From positions 5,620,700-5,684,699 of the forward strand of contig NZ_CP011382.1 in assembly GCF_000734895.2 (NCBI RefSeq): DNA of 64,000 nt, read 5' to 3'. The notes under the pieces were generated by a model that was not told the DNA's origin, made no database searches, and saw nothing but the letters and a program-made list of their open reading frames with translations. Shown in pieces: positions 28,620 through 37,950 of this stretch (the first letter of the stretch is position 1; every line of letters begins with the position of its first letter). The DNA is from Calothrix sp. 336/3 (lineage in GTDB: Bacteria > Cyanobacteriota > Cyanobacteriia > Cyanobacteriales > Nostocaceae). The translations under genes were made by a program, and so were the position numbers.

Positions 28620-28919
28620 TGGCGATCGCTCCCTGTATTCTCTATACAAAAATATCAAACTAGCAAACTATCAAAATATTCCTGACATTTACTAGAAAAA
28701 TTTACAGCGTAATTTATCTCCAAGAATATCAATAAAAGTATATAAATCCTTCTAAGGATGATTCAATATCGGAAAAAATCAATTAAGTCAAAATTTAATG
28801 ACGAATTAGGTATTTTTTATCCTTTCAGGTGATTGAGTTATGTCGCAAATATTTTTACAATCAGTAAAATAGCATACAATCCTGAATCCCCATTTACTGT
28901 AAAAGCGAGGAAAAGTACT
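28620..28919. other. divergent spacer, nothing recognised
   Basis: 300 AT-rich bases between the methyltransferase and the PRK paralogue. The TTG-initiated extensions of both flanking genes fall here and are not favoured. Confidence 0.35.
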
Positions 28920-29861
28920 ATGAGCCGTCCAATAATTTTAGGTATAGTCGGTGACAGTGCTGCGGGTAAAACTACGCTGACAAAGGGCATTGCTCAAGTA
29001 CTTGGACCCGAAAATGTGACTGTGATATGTACAGATGATTACCATAGATATGATCGCCAACAAAGGGCAGAAATTGGTATTACCGCCCTACACCCAGACT
29101 GTAACTATCTAGATATCATGCAGCAACACCTGTCCTTGTTAAGAATGGGACAGCCAATTCTCAAACCAGTTTATAGCCATAAAACAGGTTCCTTTGAACC
29201 ACCTGTCTATATCAAACCCAGTAAATTTGTGATTATTGAGGGATTGCTCGGTTATTCCACTCGCTTGGCGCGGGATGCCTATGATGTGAAAGTATATTTG
29301 GCTCCTCCCGAATCTCTACGGACAAAATGGAAAGTCAAGCGTGATACACAAAAGCGTGGATATACGGAAGAGCAAGTATTGGCGGAAATGCAGAAGCGAG
29401 AACCGGATTCTGAAGAATTCATCCGTCCCCAGCGTCAATGGTCGGATATTGTAATCAGTTTTTACCCACCTTCAGAAGAAGATAATAGCCAAACCAATGG
29501 ACATTTAAACGTCCGTTTAGTTCTACGTCCAGCAATTCCCCATCCTGATTTTACCGACATTATCCAATTTAGTAACGGTGATTCGACCTCCGCAATTCGC
29601 CTGGGATTAGATCGGGATATGGGAAAACCCGTAGATGTGCTAGAAGTTGATGGTCATGCCACTTTAGAGCAAGTGAATAAATTAGAACATTTAATTTGCT
29701 CAGATATGCCACATCTAAGAAGTGTGTGCGATCGCGAAAGTAATCCCGAGCTAGGCAAAGTTGCAGGAACAACAGGAGAGGTGATTCAGAGTTACCCCCT
29801 GGCTTTAACCCAACTACTAATTACTTACCATATGCTCAAAGCTACACAGATTCATAGCTAG
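28920..29861 (+). CDS. phosphoribulokinase-like enzyme, redox-Cys variant
   Basis: A 313-residue protein from the ATG at 28920. It belongs to the PRK/uridine kinase family: P-loop GDSAAGKTT (11-19), CTDDYHRYDR (37-46), GITALHP, KPVYSHKTG, VIIEGLLGY and RDTQKRGYT. The classic cyanobacterial/plant Calvin-cycle PRK has a Cys inside the P-loop (GDSGCGKST) that forms a regulatory disulfide with the Cys before DDYH. Here the P-loop position is Ala15, and only Cys37 remains. It should therefore not be switched by thioredoxin/CP12 in the usual way. It may be a second PRK or a kinase for a related substrate. The frame extends to 28833 without a better start. Confidence 0.8.
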   Translation: MSRPIILGIVGDSAAGKTTLTKGIAQVLGPENVTVICTDDYHRYDRQQRAEIGITALHPDCNYLDIMQQHLSLLRMGQPILKPVYSHKTGSFEPPVYIKPSKFVIIEGLLGYSTRLARDAYDVKVYLAPPESLRTKWKVKRDTQKRGYTEEQVLAEMQKREPDSEEFIRPQRQWSDIVISFYPPSEEDNSQTNGHLNVRLVLRPAIPHPDFTDIIQFSNGDSTSAIRLGLDRDMGKPVDVLEVDGHATLEQVNKLEHLICSDMPHLRSVCDRESNPELGKVAGTTGEVIQSYPLALTQLLITYHMLKATQIHS

Positions 29862-29870
29862 GGACTAACT

Positions 29871-29884
29871 ATGACTTAAGTCAT
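29871..29884. promoter_or_regulatory. perfect 14-bp palindrome, candidate operator
   Basis: ATGACTTAAGTCAT is a perfect palindrome without a loop, 9 bases after the PRK-like stop and about 70 bases before the Spy-like gene start. The form suits a dimeric DNA-binding protein. No binding protein is identified. Confidence 0.35.
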
Positions 29885-29953
29885 GGATAGATTTGTGACT
29901 TTCTCCCCATGTGGTTAACTGTTTTTGTTCTTAGGATGGGACATAGTTAAACA

Positions 29954-30439
29954 ATGACGCGAACAGGAAAATATCTCATGGGAATGCACAAATTATCTTT
30001 AGTATTGGCAACAGTTGCTTTAGGTTGTAGCGCGATCGCCTATCCAGTCAAGGCAGAAAATCTTTCATCCTCACCGTTACTGATTGCCCAAGATTATTCT
30101 GGGAAAAAGTCGGGAATGCAAGACTTAGGACTTTCCCCTGAGCAAAAAGCCAAAATTAAGGCAATTCGTCAAGCTACCCGCGAGGAAATTCAGAAACGTC
30201 TCACCCCTGAGCAGCGTCAGCAATGGCAAACCATGAAGCAAAATCGTCAAGGTGGCAAAAAAGGTGAAGGTTGGCGCTCCTTGAATTTGAGCGAAACTCA
30301 AAAAACAGAAATTCGTCAACTGATGGAATCTCAAAAGAGCCAAATCAACGCAGTGTTGACAGAGGAACAAAGACAAAAGCTAGAACAGTCTCGTCAAGCA
30401 AGACGCGATCGCCGTCAGCAAAATCGTCCAAATAACTAG
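29954..30439 (+). CDS. Spy/CpxP-like periplasmic protein
   Basis: A 161-residue exported protein: signal peptide with hydrophobic core LSLVLATVALGCSAIA and cleavage near VKA. The mature part is helical and highly charged, with two LTxxQ-type motifs (LTPEQRQQW and LTEEQRQKL) that mark the Spy/CpxP family of periplasmic chaperones and stress sensors, plus LSPEQKAKI and LSETQKTEI. The tail is Arg/Gln-rich. A paralogue follows 256 bp downstream. Binding of unfolded proteins or metal is inferred from the family. Confidence 0.75.
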   Translation: MTRTGKYLMGMHKLSLVLATVALGCSAIAYPVKAENLSSSPLLIAQDYSGKKSGMQDLGLSPEQKAKIKAIRQATREEIQKRLTPEQRQQWQTMKQNRQGGKKGEGWRSLNLSETQKTEIRQLMESQKSQINAVLTEEQRQKLEQSRQARRDRRQQNRPNN

Positions 30440-30695
30440 TCTTGTCACCCAATTAATTTACCTAGTTGCGCCTAACTTATATCCTCGATTTTCCTAGAAC
30501 TTCGGGGATATATAAATTTAATTTATCTCTTGGTATTTAATTGAGAAAAATATCAAAATAATTTTCCATGAAGTCCTTTTGATTCCTTGACTTCTGGCAG
30601 TTTTTATCCATGGTTTCGTGAATTTCTCGGACGTGGTTAGGTAAATAAATTTTTATAATAGGGAAATTGAACTGGAGAAATCCACGAGGCACTAA

Positions 30696-31121
30696 ATGAA
30701 GTTAACAAGTTTATTACTGACAGTGGGTGCGATCGCCCTGAGTTTATCTGGAATCACAACCCCTGTCAGCGCAGAAGCAGCACCTAGAAAACCCTTACAA
30801 ATTGCTCAAGCTCCCCAACAAGCTGCACCTACCATTAAATTGACACCCCAGCAGCAAACACAAATTAAGCAAATTCGTGCCAATGCGAATACCCAGTTCC
30901 AAAAAGTTCTGACTTCCCAACAAAAAAATCAAATTAAAGCAGCTTTGCAAGCAGGGAAACCAGCACAGCAAGCTTTTGCATCTATTAAGTTGACACCTCA
31001 ACAACAAAACCAAATCCGGCAAATCATGGTAGCAGCTAATCAAAAAATTGAAGCTGTACTGACACCAGAACAGAAAAAACAAATTCTGCAATATCGTCAA
31101 AGTCAACAACGTAAGCAGTAA
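30696..31121 (+). CDS. Spy/CpxP-like periplasmic protein, paralogue
   Basis: A 141-residue exported protein with a signal peptide (cleavage near VSA, about residue 26). It repeats the LTPQQQ motif: KLTPQQQTQIKQIRANAN, KLTPQQQNQIRQIMVAANQ and VLTPEQKKQI, so it seems to be built from an internal duplication. It is Gln-rich and lacks cysteines. Together with the gene at 29954 it makes a tandem family. GAGG seven bases before the ATG fits as ribosome site. Confidence 0.7.
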   Translation: MKLTSLLLTVGAIALSLSGITTPVSAEAAPRKPLQIAQAPQQAAPTIKLTPQQQTQIKQIRANANTQFQKVLTSQQKNQIKAALQAGKPAQQAFASIKLTPQQQNQIRQIMVAANQKIEAVLTPEQKKQILQYRQSQQRKQ

Positions 31122-31172
31122 TTGACGTTCAAGGTACAGGTGGTAAGCGCTACGCGCCAGTTACAGGGTATA

Positions 31173-31200
31173 CCTGTCACCTATCACCTGTCACCTATCA
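31173..31200. repeat. two 14-bp tandem repeats (CCTGTCACCTATCA)
   Basis: Two perfect adjacent copies of CCTGTCACCTATCA between the convergent Spy-like paralogue and the aminotransferase gene. Confidence 0.7.
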
Positions 31201-31201
31201 A

Positions 31202-32344
31202 CTATTTCAACACTTCTTTAAAAGCAGCAATTAACTGATCAACACTTTCAGGGCGACTGTTGTAACCCATCAAACCAACTCGCCAAACTTTCCCCGCAAG
31301 TTCACCTAAACCATTACCGATTTCGATATTGTAATCCTGTAAAAGTTTGCTGGCGATCGCCTTGCCATCTTTCCCTTCAGGAACTCGTACTGTAGTCAGA
31401 GTCGGTAAGCGATACTGTTTCTCCACATGTAACGTCAAACCAATACTTTCTAAATTTTCCCAAAGATACTCTACATTTCTTTGGTGACGCTGCCAAGAAT
31501 TTTCCACACCTTCCTCTGCCAGTAACCGTAATGCTTCCCGCAGAGCATAATAGAGGTTAATCGGTGCGGTATGATGATAAACTCTCTCACTACCCCAATA
31601 TTTACCTAGCAACAACATATCCAAATACCAGTTTTTCACCTTGCTGGAACGTTGTTGTAACTTTTCCATAGCCCTAGCGCTCATCGTAAAAGGAGAAGCT
31701 CCAGGGGGACAACCTAATCCCTTTTGGCTGCAACTATAAGCCAAATCCACACCCCATTCATCCAGGTAAATTGGCACACCACCCAAACTAGTGACAGTAT
31801 CGACTAATAATAAACAGCCATATTCTCGACACAATTCTCCCACACCTTCAAGGGGTTGGCGTGCCCCCGTAGAAGTTTCCGCATGAACTAGGGCAAGAAT
31901 CCGGGGACGGTGAGTAGCCATTGCTGCCCGTAATTCATCCAGAGAGAAGACTTCGCCCCAGGGCTTATTAATCGTTTTCACCTCTGCACCATAGCGTCCA
32001 GCCATATCCACTAGACGGTTACCAAAGTATCCAGAGACACCAATTAAAACCCCATCCCCCGCTTCTACGACATTTGCCAAAGTCGCTTCCATTGCCGCAG
32101 TACCCGTACCACTGACGGCGATCGTTAAAGGATTTTCTGTCTGCCACACATAACGTAACAAAGACTGAATCTCATCCATCAAAGCCAAAAAAGTCGGGTC
32201 AAGATGTCCCACAGGTGTAGTATTCATTGCCTGTAAGACTGCTGGATGAGCATTGGAGGGACCAGGACCTAAAAGCAGGCGCTCTGGCATTTTCAAGGGA
32301 CTAAGGTTTAATTTTTGACTGTTATTGATACTGATTGTTGGCAT
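31202..32344 (-). CDS. class V aminotransferase, alanine/serine-glyoxylate type
   Basis: A 380-residue PLP enzyme. The N-terminal LLLGPGPSNAHPAVLQAM, the PLP-phosphate region SGTGTAAMEA, the Asp of VDTVTSLGG and the Schiff-base Lys208 in SCSQKGLGCPPG are hallmarks of the alanine-glyoxylate/serine-glyoxylate aminotransferase subgroup (also known in cyanobacteria as the 42-kDa soluble hydrogenase subunit homologue). It would convert glyoxylate to glycine in photorespiration, a role that fits glyK at 5888 though the genes are 24 kb apart. ATG start at 32344; a second ATG (residue 19) just before the conserved part is an alternative. Confidence 0.88.
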   Translation of the reverse strand: MPTISINNSQKLNLSPLKMPERLLLGPGPSNAHPAVLQAMNTTPVGHLDPTFLALMDEIQSLLRYVWQTENPLTIAVSGTGTAAMEATLANVVEAGDGVLIGVSGYFGNRLVDMAGRYGAEVKTINKPWGEVFSLDELRAAMATHRPRILALVHAETSTGARQPLEGVGELCREYGCLLLVDTVTSLGGVPIYLDEWGVDLAYSCSQKGLGCPPGASPFTMSARAMEKLQQRSSKVKNWYLDMLLLGKYWGSERVYHHTAPINLYYALREALRLLAEEGVENSWQRHQRNVEYLWENLESIGLTLHVEKQYRLPTLTTVRVPEGKDGKAIASKLLQDYNIEIGNGLGELAGKVWRVGLMGYNSRPESVDQLIAAFKEVLK

Positions 32345-32581
32345 GATGATTTTTACCCGGATTTAACTCAATACTTAACAGGGGTTGTACACTCTTTGTT
32401 GGCAAATGTCCAACTTCTCAACTCAGCAATATCATCCCAAAAAACCTTCCCTAAAAAAACTCAGTTTTTCCCTTGCCAATCATCCTGGAAAATATCTCAA
32501 TCATTAATTTATTCCACTACTTCTGAGTATCTCTACGCCTGAAGGTGAGAATAAAAAGCAATAACTTTCAAATCAATCCCC

Positions 32582-34060
32582 ATGACTACGACTGTTTTAC
32601 CAGAGCTACGCCACGGATTACCCAATATCTGCGGTGCAGAAGCTAATTTGCAAGCAATTACCAACCAAAAGGAAAAAGTTTTTCTTCCGCGAACGAATCT
32701 CAAACTAGAAAACATCACCTCTGGGTTTGCCTGTGCTTTACATATGCACCAACCTACAATTCCCGCAGGTGGCAACGGTGCATTGATTAGTAACCTCCAG
32801 CAGATGTTTGAGCATCCCCACGATGGTGATAATCACAATGCCACTACCTTCGCTTGGTGCTATGGTCGAATGGGCGATTTTATACCGGAACTCATAGCCC
32901 AAGGCACTAATCCTCGCATCATGTTGGACTACTCTGGTAATTTACTCTGGGGTTTACGACAGATGGGAAGGGAGGATATTATCACTAACCTCAAGCGTAT
33001 TACCTGTGACTCCCAATATCAACCCTACGTAGAATGGTTGGGAACTATGTGGAGCCACGCTGTTATCCCATCAACACCTATTCCTGACATTAAATTACAT
33101 ATTCAAGCATGGCAACATAATTTTGCGGCTATGTTTGGGGAAGATGCTTTGAAGCGGGTTAAGGGTTTTTCCCCACCAGAAATGCATTTACCCAACCATC
33201 CCGATACACTTTTTGCCTATATCAAAGCTCTGAAAGAATGTGGCTACCAATGGTTAATGGTACAGGAACATTCCGTCGAACTATTAGATGGTTCACCCCT
33301 CTCCCAGGAGCAGAAATATATTCCCAATCAATTAATTGCTCGCAATAGCCACGGTGAAACTGTTAGTATTATCGCCCTGATTAAAACCCAAGGCTCTGAT
33401 ACTAAATTAGTGGCACAGATGCAGCCCTATTTTGAAGCGAAGGGTAAGGGTAAGCAACAAGTTGGCAATATTAATATACCTTCCTTAGTCACCCAAATTG
33501 CCGATGGGGAAAATGGTGGTGTGATGATGAATGAATACCCCCGTGATTTCTTCCGCATTTATCACGAAATTCGTGATGGAGGGGGTAATTGTCAGGGAAC
33601 TGTTGCCATGAATGGGACAGAGTATTTAGAATTAATCATGAATGCTGGTGTGAGAACTGAGGATTTTCCAACTTGCCAAGCAGTACAGCAACATAAAATT
33701 TGGCAACGAGTTGATTTAGAAAAAATTACATCGGCAGCAGTAGAAAATGCTATCAAAGAATTAAAGGCTAGCGATCATCAATTTCATATGGATGGAGCTT
33801 CTTGGACAAATGATTTAAGTTGGGTTAAAGGCTATGAAAATGTCCTAGAACCGATGAATCAACTCAGTTTCTTATTTCATCAAAAATACGATCGCCTAGT
33901 ACAAGAAAATCCCTCTGTCACCCAAAGACGAGATTATCAAGAAGCTTTGCTTTACAATCTATTGCTACAAACTAGCTGTTTTCGATATTGGGGACAAGGA
34001 ACTTGGACTGACTACGCTAGGGAGTTGTATCGTCGGGGGGAGATGTTGTTGAAATCATAA
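32582..34060 (+). CDS. glycoside hydrolase family 57-like protein
   Basis: A 492-residue protein. It carries the GH57 region-1 motif HMHQP (54-58), a region with GTMWSHAVIP (154-163) and GFSPPEMHLP (195-204) in which Glu200 is the probable catalytic nucleophile. GH57 enzymes act on alpha-1,4/1,6-glucans (amylase, branching enzyme, 4-alpha-glucanotransferase). A role in glycogen metabolism is inferred. There are no other glycan genes beside it. ATG start at 32582. Confidence 0.8.
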   Translation: MTTTVLPELRHGLPNICGAEANLQAITNQKEKVFLPRTNLKLENITSGFACALHMHQPTIPAGGNGALISNLQQMFEHPHDGDNHNATTFAWCYGRMGDFIPELIAQGTNPRIMLDYSGNLLWGLRQMGREDIITNLKRITCDSQYQPYVEWLGTMWSHAVIPSTPIPDIKLHIQAWQHNFAAMFGEDALKRVKGFSPPEMHLPNHPDTLFAYIKALKECGYQWLMVQEHSVELLDGSPLSQEQKYIPNQLIARNSHGETVSIIALIKTQGSDTKLVAQMQPYFEAKGKGKQQVGNINIPSLVTQIADGENGGVMMNEYPRDFFRIYHEIRDGGGNCQGTVAMNGTEYLELIMNAGVRTEDFPTCQAVQQHKIWQRVDLEKITSAAVENAIKELKASDHQFHMDGASWTNDLSWVKGYENVLEPMNQLSFLFHQKYDRLVQENPSVTQRRDYQEALLYNLLLQTSCFRYWGQGTWTDYARELYRRGEMLLKS

Positions 34061-34185
34061 CTCTTTAAAGTTGGAGTTACCCCAGTTCTAATAATTTGCG
34101 TTGCGAAGTCAGGTTTTTCTCTTCTTCCGGTTATCCTGTGGCAAGATGGAAATTAGATAGTATTGCACTAAACGAAGCAAACTAA

Positions 34186-36342
34186 ATGTTAGGAAAGATA
34201 CTTGTTGGACGCTATCAAATTCTTCGTCGTTTAGGTGGTGGAGGTTTCGGAGAAACATTTGTTGCTTGTGATACCCAACTACCAGGAAAACCGGAATGTG
34301 TTGTGAAGCAACTACACATACAAACTCAAGATCCTGATACTCTTGCAACTGCCAGACGTTTATTTGATACAGAAGCGCAAGTTCTCTATCCTTTGGGTAG
34401 TCATGATCGTATTCCCCAACTTTTGGCATATTTTGAAGAAAATCAACAATTTTATCTAGTTCAAGAGTTAGTACTTGGTCATGACCTTTCCCAAGAGTTA
34501 ATATTGGGAAAACCTTGGCAGGAAAATCAGGTTATTGACCTGATGCGAGAAATTTTAGAAATTTTAGAATATGTTCATCAACAAAAAGTGATTCATCGTG
34601 ATGTTAATCCCCATAACATCTTGAGAAGAGACAAAGATAATCAATTAATTCTTATAGATTTTGGTGCAGTTAAACAAATCACTACCCAAGTTGTGAATCC
34701 TCAAGGTAAAACGAAATATACTGTAGCGATTGGGACTCCTGGATATATTCCTAGTGAACAAGCACAAGGCAATCCGAAGTTTAGTAGTGATGTCTATGCG
34801 GTGGGAATGATTGCTTTGCAAGCTTTAACTGGTGTGTCTCCAGAAGAATTGGAAATAGATGAACAAAGTAATGAATTTAATTGGCAAAATCAAGTTAAAG
34901 TTTCTCCAGATTTGGCGGTAATTTTAGATAAGATGGTGCGCTATGATTTTCGCCAACGCTATCAAAATGCTACAGCAGCTTTGGAAGCATTAAATTCTTT
35001 AAATCAAGCTCAAAAACCAACTGTTAATTTAAATCTGCAAAATCTGCCATTTATTCAAAAGAGTTTACCTGCTTTAACAAATAAGCCTCGGAACTTGCTA
35101 AAAAAGTTAGCAGCAGGAATTATGGTTTTAGGTTTGGGGACAGTTTCATCAATATATATTCTGGCGGCAGTTAACTCTGTAAATACGACAGAATTGTATA
35201 AGCAGGGTAATACTCTCTATGAATTGCAAAAATATCAGGATGCTTTATCGGTTTATGAAAAAGCGTTAAAAATTAGTCCTAATTATGCGGCAGCTTGGTA
35301 TGGTCAAGGTAGAGCTTTACATCAGATGCAGCAATATAAACAAGCATTATCTGCTTTTGACCGAGCGATTCAGTTGGAACCTAATTATTTAGAATCATGG
35401 ATAGGTAGGGGACTATCCCTAGGAAAATTACAGCGATATCAAGAGGCGATCGCCACCTTTGATAAAGCAATCACCATTGATAAAGATTCCCCAGAAATTT
35501 GGAACGCTAGGGGCGAAGTGCTGGCACGAATGCAACAATATAGCCAAGCTCTGGAATCCTATGAGCAGGCAATTACCTTAAATCCCAAGTCTGAAGAAGC
35601 TTGGTACAATAAGGGCTGGATGCTGCAAAGTCTTAAACGCTACGATGAAGCCATCACTGCCTATGATAAGGTCTTAGAATTACAACCTAGTAATCAGCAA
35701 GCTTGGTATAATCGCGGCAATGTCCTCGTAAATTTAAACCGTTATACCGATGCTATCTTCGCCTACGATTCCGCGATCAAATCCCAGCCGAATCATTATC
35801 AAGCTTGGTTAGCTAAAGGTAATATCCTCATCAATTTACAGAAATATCCAGAGGCTGTGACATCCTTTGAGCAGGTAATTAAATATAGCCCCAATAATTA
35901 TAGTGCTTGGTTTGGCAAAGGTTGGGCACTCCATCAAAATCAACGTTATGAGGCAGCTGTCACAGCTTATAACAAAGCCATTGAGTTAAAACGTAATAAT
36001 TATCAAGTTTGGTACAATCGCGGCAATTCTCTCTACAATTTGCAAAAGTACCAAGAGGCGATCGCCTCCTATAATCGAGCCATCCGTTACAAACCTAACC
36101 ATCCGGAAAGCTGGTATAGTCGCGGCAATGCTTTGTTATTTTTGAAACAATACAAAGAGGCGATCGCCTCCTACACCCAAGCCATAAAACTCAAACCAGA
36201 CTACCAGCAAGCAATTGACTCCCGCAATAAAGCAGAGAGCCAATTACCAAAGGAAACTACTGAAGAACAACCCAAGACATTGGTAATTCCCCTGAGCATA
36301 CCTACCCCTTCTCCCCAGGAAGAAAGGCAAGAAAATCGCTAA
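34186..36342 (+). CDS. Ser/Thr kinase with ten TPR repeats, atypical catalytic loop
   Basis: A 718-residue protein. The kinase domain (1-270) has a glycine loop GGGGFGET, Lys41 (CVVK), DFG (158-160) and GTPGYIPSEQ. The catalytic loop reads HRDVNPHN (137-144): the usual Lys two residues after Asp139 is Asn141, whereas the kinase at 3581 keeps HRDIKPDN. One transmembrane segment lies at about 307-328. Ten consecutive 34-residue TPRs follow (about 335-674; for example AWYNRGNVLVNLNRYTDAI), then a Pro/Glu tail. The TPRs should lie outside the plasma or thylakoid membrane. Whether activity is normal is uncertain. It is convergent with the SLH gene, 44 bp away. Confidence 0.88.
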   Translation: MLGKILVGRYQILRRLGGGGFGETFVACDTQLPGKPECVVKQLHIQTQDPDTLATARRLFDTEAQVLYPLGSHDRIPQLLAYFEENQQFYLVQELVLGHDLSQELILGKPWQENQVIDLMREILEILEYVHQQKVIHRDVNPHNILRRDKDNQLILIDFGAVKQITTQVVNPQGKTKYTVAIGTPGYIPSEQAQGNPKFSSDVYAVGMIALQALTGVSPEELEIDEQSNEFNWQNQVKVSPDLAVILDKMVRYDFRQRYQNATAALEALNSLNQAQKPTVNLNLQNLPFIQKSLPALTNKPRNLLKKLAAGIMVLGLGTVSSIYILAAVNSVNTTELYKQGNTLYELQKYQDALSVYEKALKISPNYAAAWYGQGRALHQMQQYKQALSAFDRAIQLEPNYLESWIGRGLSLGKLQRYQEAIATFDKAITIDKDSPEIWNARGEVLARMQQYSQALESYEQAITLNPKSEEAWYNKGWMLQSLKRYDEAITAYDKVLELQPSNQQAWYNRGNVLVNLNRYTDAIFAYDSAIKSQPNHYQAWLAKGNILINLQKYPEAVTSFEQVIKYSPNNYSAWFGKGWALHQNQRYEAAVTAYNKAIELKRNNYQVWYNRGNSLYNLQKYQEAIASYNRAIRYKPNHPESWYSRGNALLFLKQYKEAIASYTQAIKLKPDYQQAIDSRNKAESQLPKETTEEQPKTLVIPLSIPTPSPQEERQENR

Positions 36343-36386
36343 ACAAACAGGATTACCAAAAACCAGATTTCTCCGTTTCAAGTCAT

Positions 36387-37379
36387 TTACTGAGGTGCGC
36401 TGACAAGATAGGGAGATGAGGTTTTTTCTAGCCTACCTGTTTTCACCAAAGCTTGGTGTATCATCACAGCAACTTCACCACGGGTTGCAGGTTGATTCGG
36501 ATTCAAGAAAGCGCGATCGGGATAATTCACAACTAAACCATTCTTTGTTGCCGCAGCGATCGCATTCACCGCATAGGGTGGAATATCTTTGGCATCCTTG
36601 TAAATACTGACGACTTTTGCCAGATTACTCGGAGGTTTTAAACCTAACCCACTCACCAAAGACACCAAAACTTGCACACGGGGAATTCTCTGATTGGGGT
36701 TAAAGGTATTATTGGGATAACCTTTCAAAAATCCCATACCAATAGATTGGTTGATAGCATTACCTGCCCAGTAATTTGTCGGCACATCTTGAAAACTTAG
36801 CCCCTGTTGCCGCAATTTTTGATTAAAAGCTTGTTTGAGAATCGCCGCATATTCGGCACGATTTACCGCTTGATTCGGTCGAAAACTGTAATCATCAAAG
36901 CCTTTAATAATATTACGGGAAGATAGGGCATTGATAAATTTGCGACTCCAGTGATTACTAGGCAAATCGGTGAAAATGATTGGTGGAGGAATCACCGTCT
37001 TATTTGTCGAGTTGTTTTCTGGAAAGGTTTTAGTCGCTAAATTCAGAGAAGCAGTCGGAGATATCTCAACTTGGGGGGATGGAATAGGAGAAGCAACGGG
37101 AGAAGTGATTACTACAGATGGTGGAGTCACTCCCGCAGATGAAATATCTGTCTTGACTTCTGGATTTGACTGAGGGAGTGCTATGGATTTACCTGTCGCA
37201 ACTACAGTTGGTGTCACATTTGCGGATGGTGAGTTGACATTACCCAAGTTCCAGCCTGTATCTTTACGGGTAAATCCCCAAAATAAAATAGCCCCAATTG
37301 TGCCAAAAGCGACTAGGATACCAATAAAATCATCAAAGCCAAGGGAGTCTGAAGGTGTTTTCGGATCGGAGGGAAGCAT
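36387..37379 (-). CDS. membrane-anchored SLH-domain protein
   Basis: A 330-residue protein from the ATG at 37379; the frame extends to a TTG at 37451 that is not favoured. An N-terminal transmembrane segment (FIGILVAFGTIGAILFWGF) is followed by a Pro/Ser/Thr/Val-rich linker and three S-layer homology domains (FTDLPSNHWSRKFINAL, FQDVPTNYWAGNAI, YKDAKDIPPYAVNAI). SLH domains bind peptidoglycan-linked polysaccharide, so the protein may tether the inner membrane to the wall. It resembles the SLH repeats of the gene at 44176 (shared PRxQVLVSLxxGLG). Confidence 0.85.
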   Translation of the reverse strand: MLPSDPKTPSDSLGFDDFIGILVAFGTIGAILFWGFTRKDTGWNLGNVNSPSANVTPTVVATGKSIALPQSNPEVKTDISSAGVTPPSVVITSPVASPIPSPQVEISPTASLNLATKTFPENNSTNKTVIPPPIIFTDLPSNHWSRKFINALSSRNIIKGFDDYSFRPNQAVNRAEYAAILKQAFNQKLRQQGLSFQDVPTNYWAGNAINQSIGMGFLKGYPNNTFNPNQRIPRVQVLVSLVSGLGLKPPSNLAKVVSIYKDAKDIPPYAVNAIAAATKNGLVVNYPDRAFLNPNQPATRGEVAVMIHQALVKTGRLEKTSSPYLVSAPQ

Positions 37380-37950
37380 AGGGGTTTCCAGATATAAAAT
37401 TTCAGATTCAAAAGGATATTGAGGGCAAAATATCAAAAATCCTTTTAGCAAGGCTATTTAACTCAACCCTCATTAAGCCATATTCAAGGATTGAAGTATA
37501 TATTTGATACCAAAATTTAAGAAATTATCAATAACTGTATCTACTAGAACTACTTGCAAGCACGACTACCCACCTGAAGGGAAATTTCATATTTTCAGTT
37601 GCTTCATGGTAGTATATTGAAATTAATTATCATAAAGCTTGTTTATATTTAAAGCCAATTGATAATCTCACTAAGTTAGTTGAAGTTAAACGCTCAACTT
37701 AGGCGGGTTAATTCCCCTGCTTCCATAAGCAGTTTGCTTACCATCCTTCGACAAGCTCAGGAACCATCGGAGTCAAATCCCCTAAAACATAATTACCAAA
37801 TGTTTGAAGACTTTCATAGCAGATGTACCCTTCTTATCGGGTTACGCATACTTGTCTCAAACAGTGAAGCTAGTCAATTCAACCTAGTGAAATTGGGGAT
37901 ATAGTTTCTCAAATATTTAATTGCTAAATACTTTTAATATTTTATAAGCA
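37380..37950. other. divergent spacer upstream of the multicopper oxidase
   Basis: About 570 bases. It holds the sequence TTCGACAAGCTCAGGAACC near 37747, which looks like a piece of a dispersed repeat, and an AT-rich stretch (ATTAATTATCATAAAG, near 37622) vaguely like a Fur site. A 74-codon frame at 37680-37904 is not credible. Confidence 0.35.

Noticed and set aside
37680..37904. 74-codon plus-strand frame before the multicopper oxidase
   Set aside because: It runs through a repeat-like sequence (TTCGACAAGCTCAGG) and has no recognisable domain or ribosome site.
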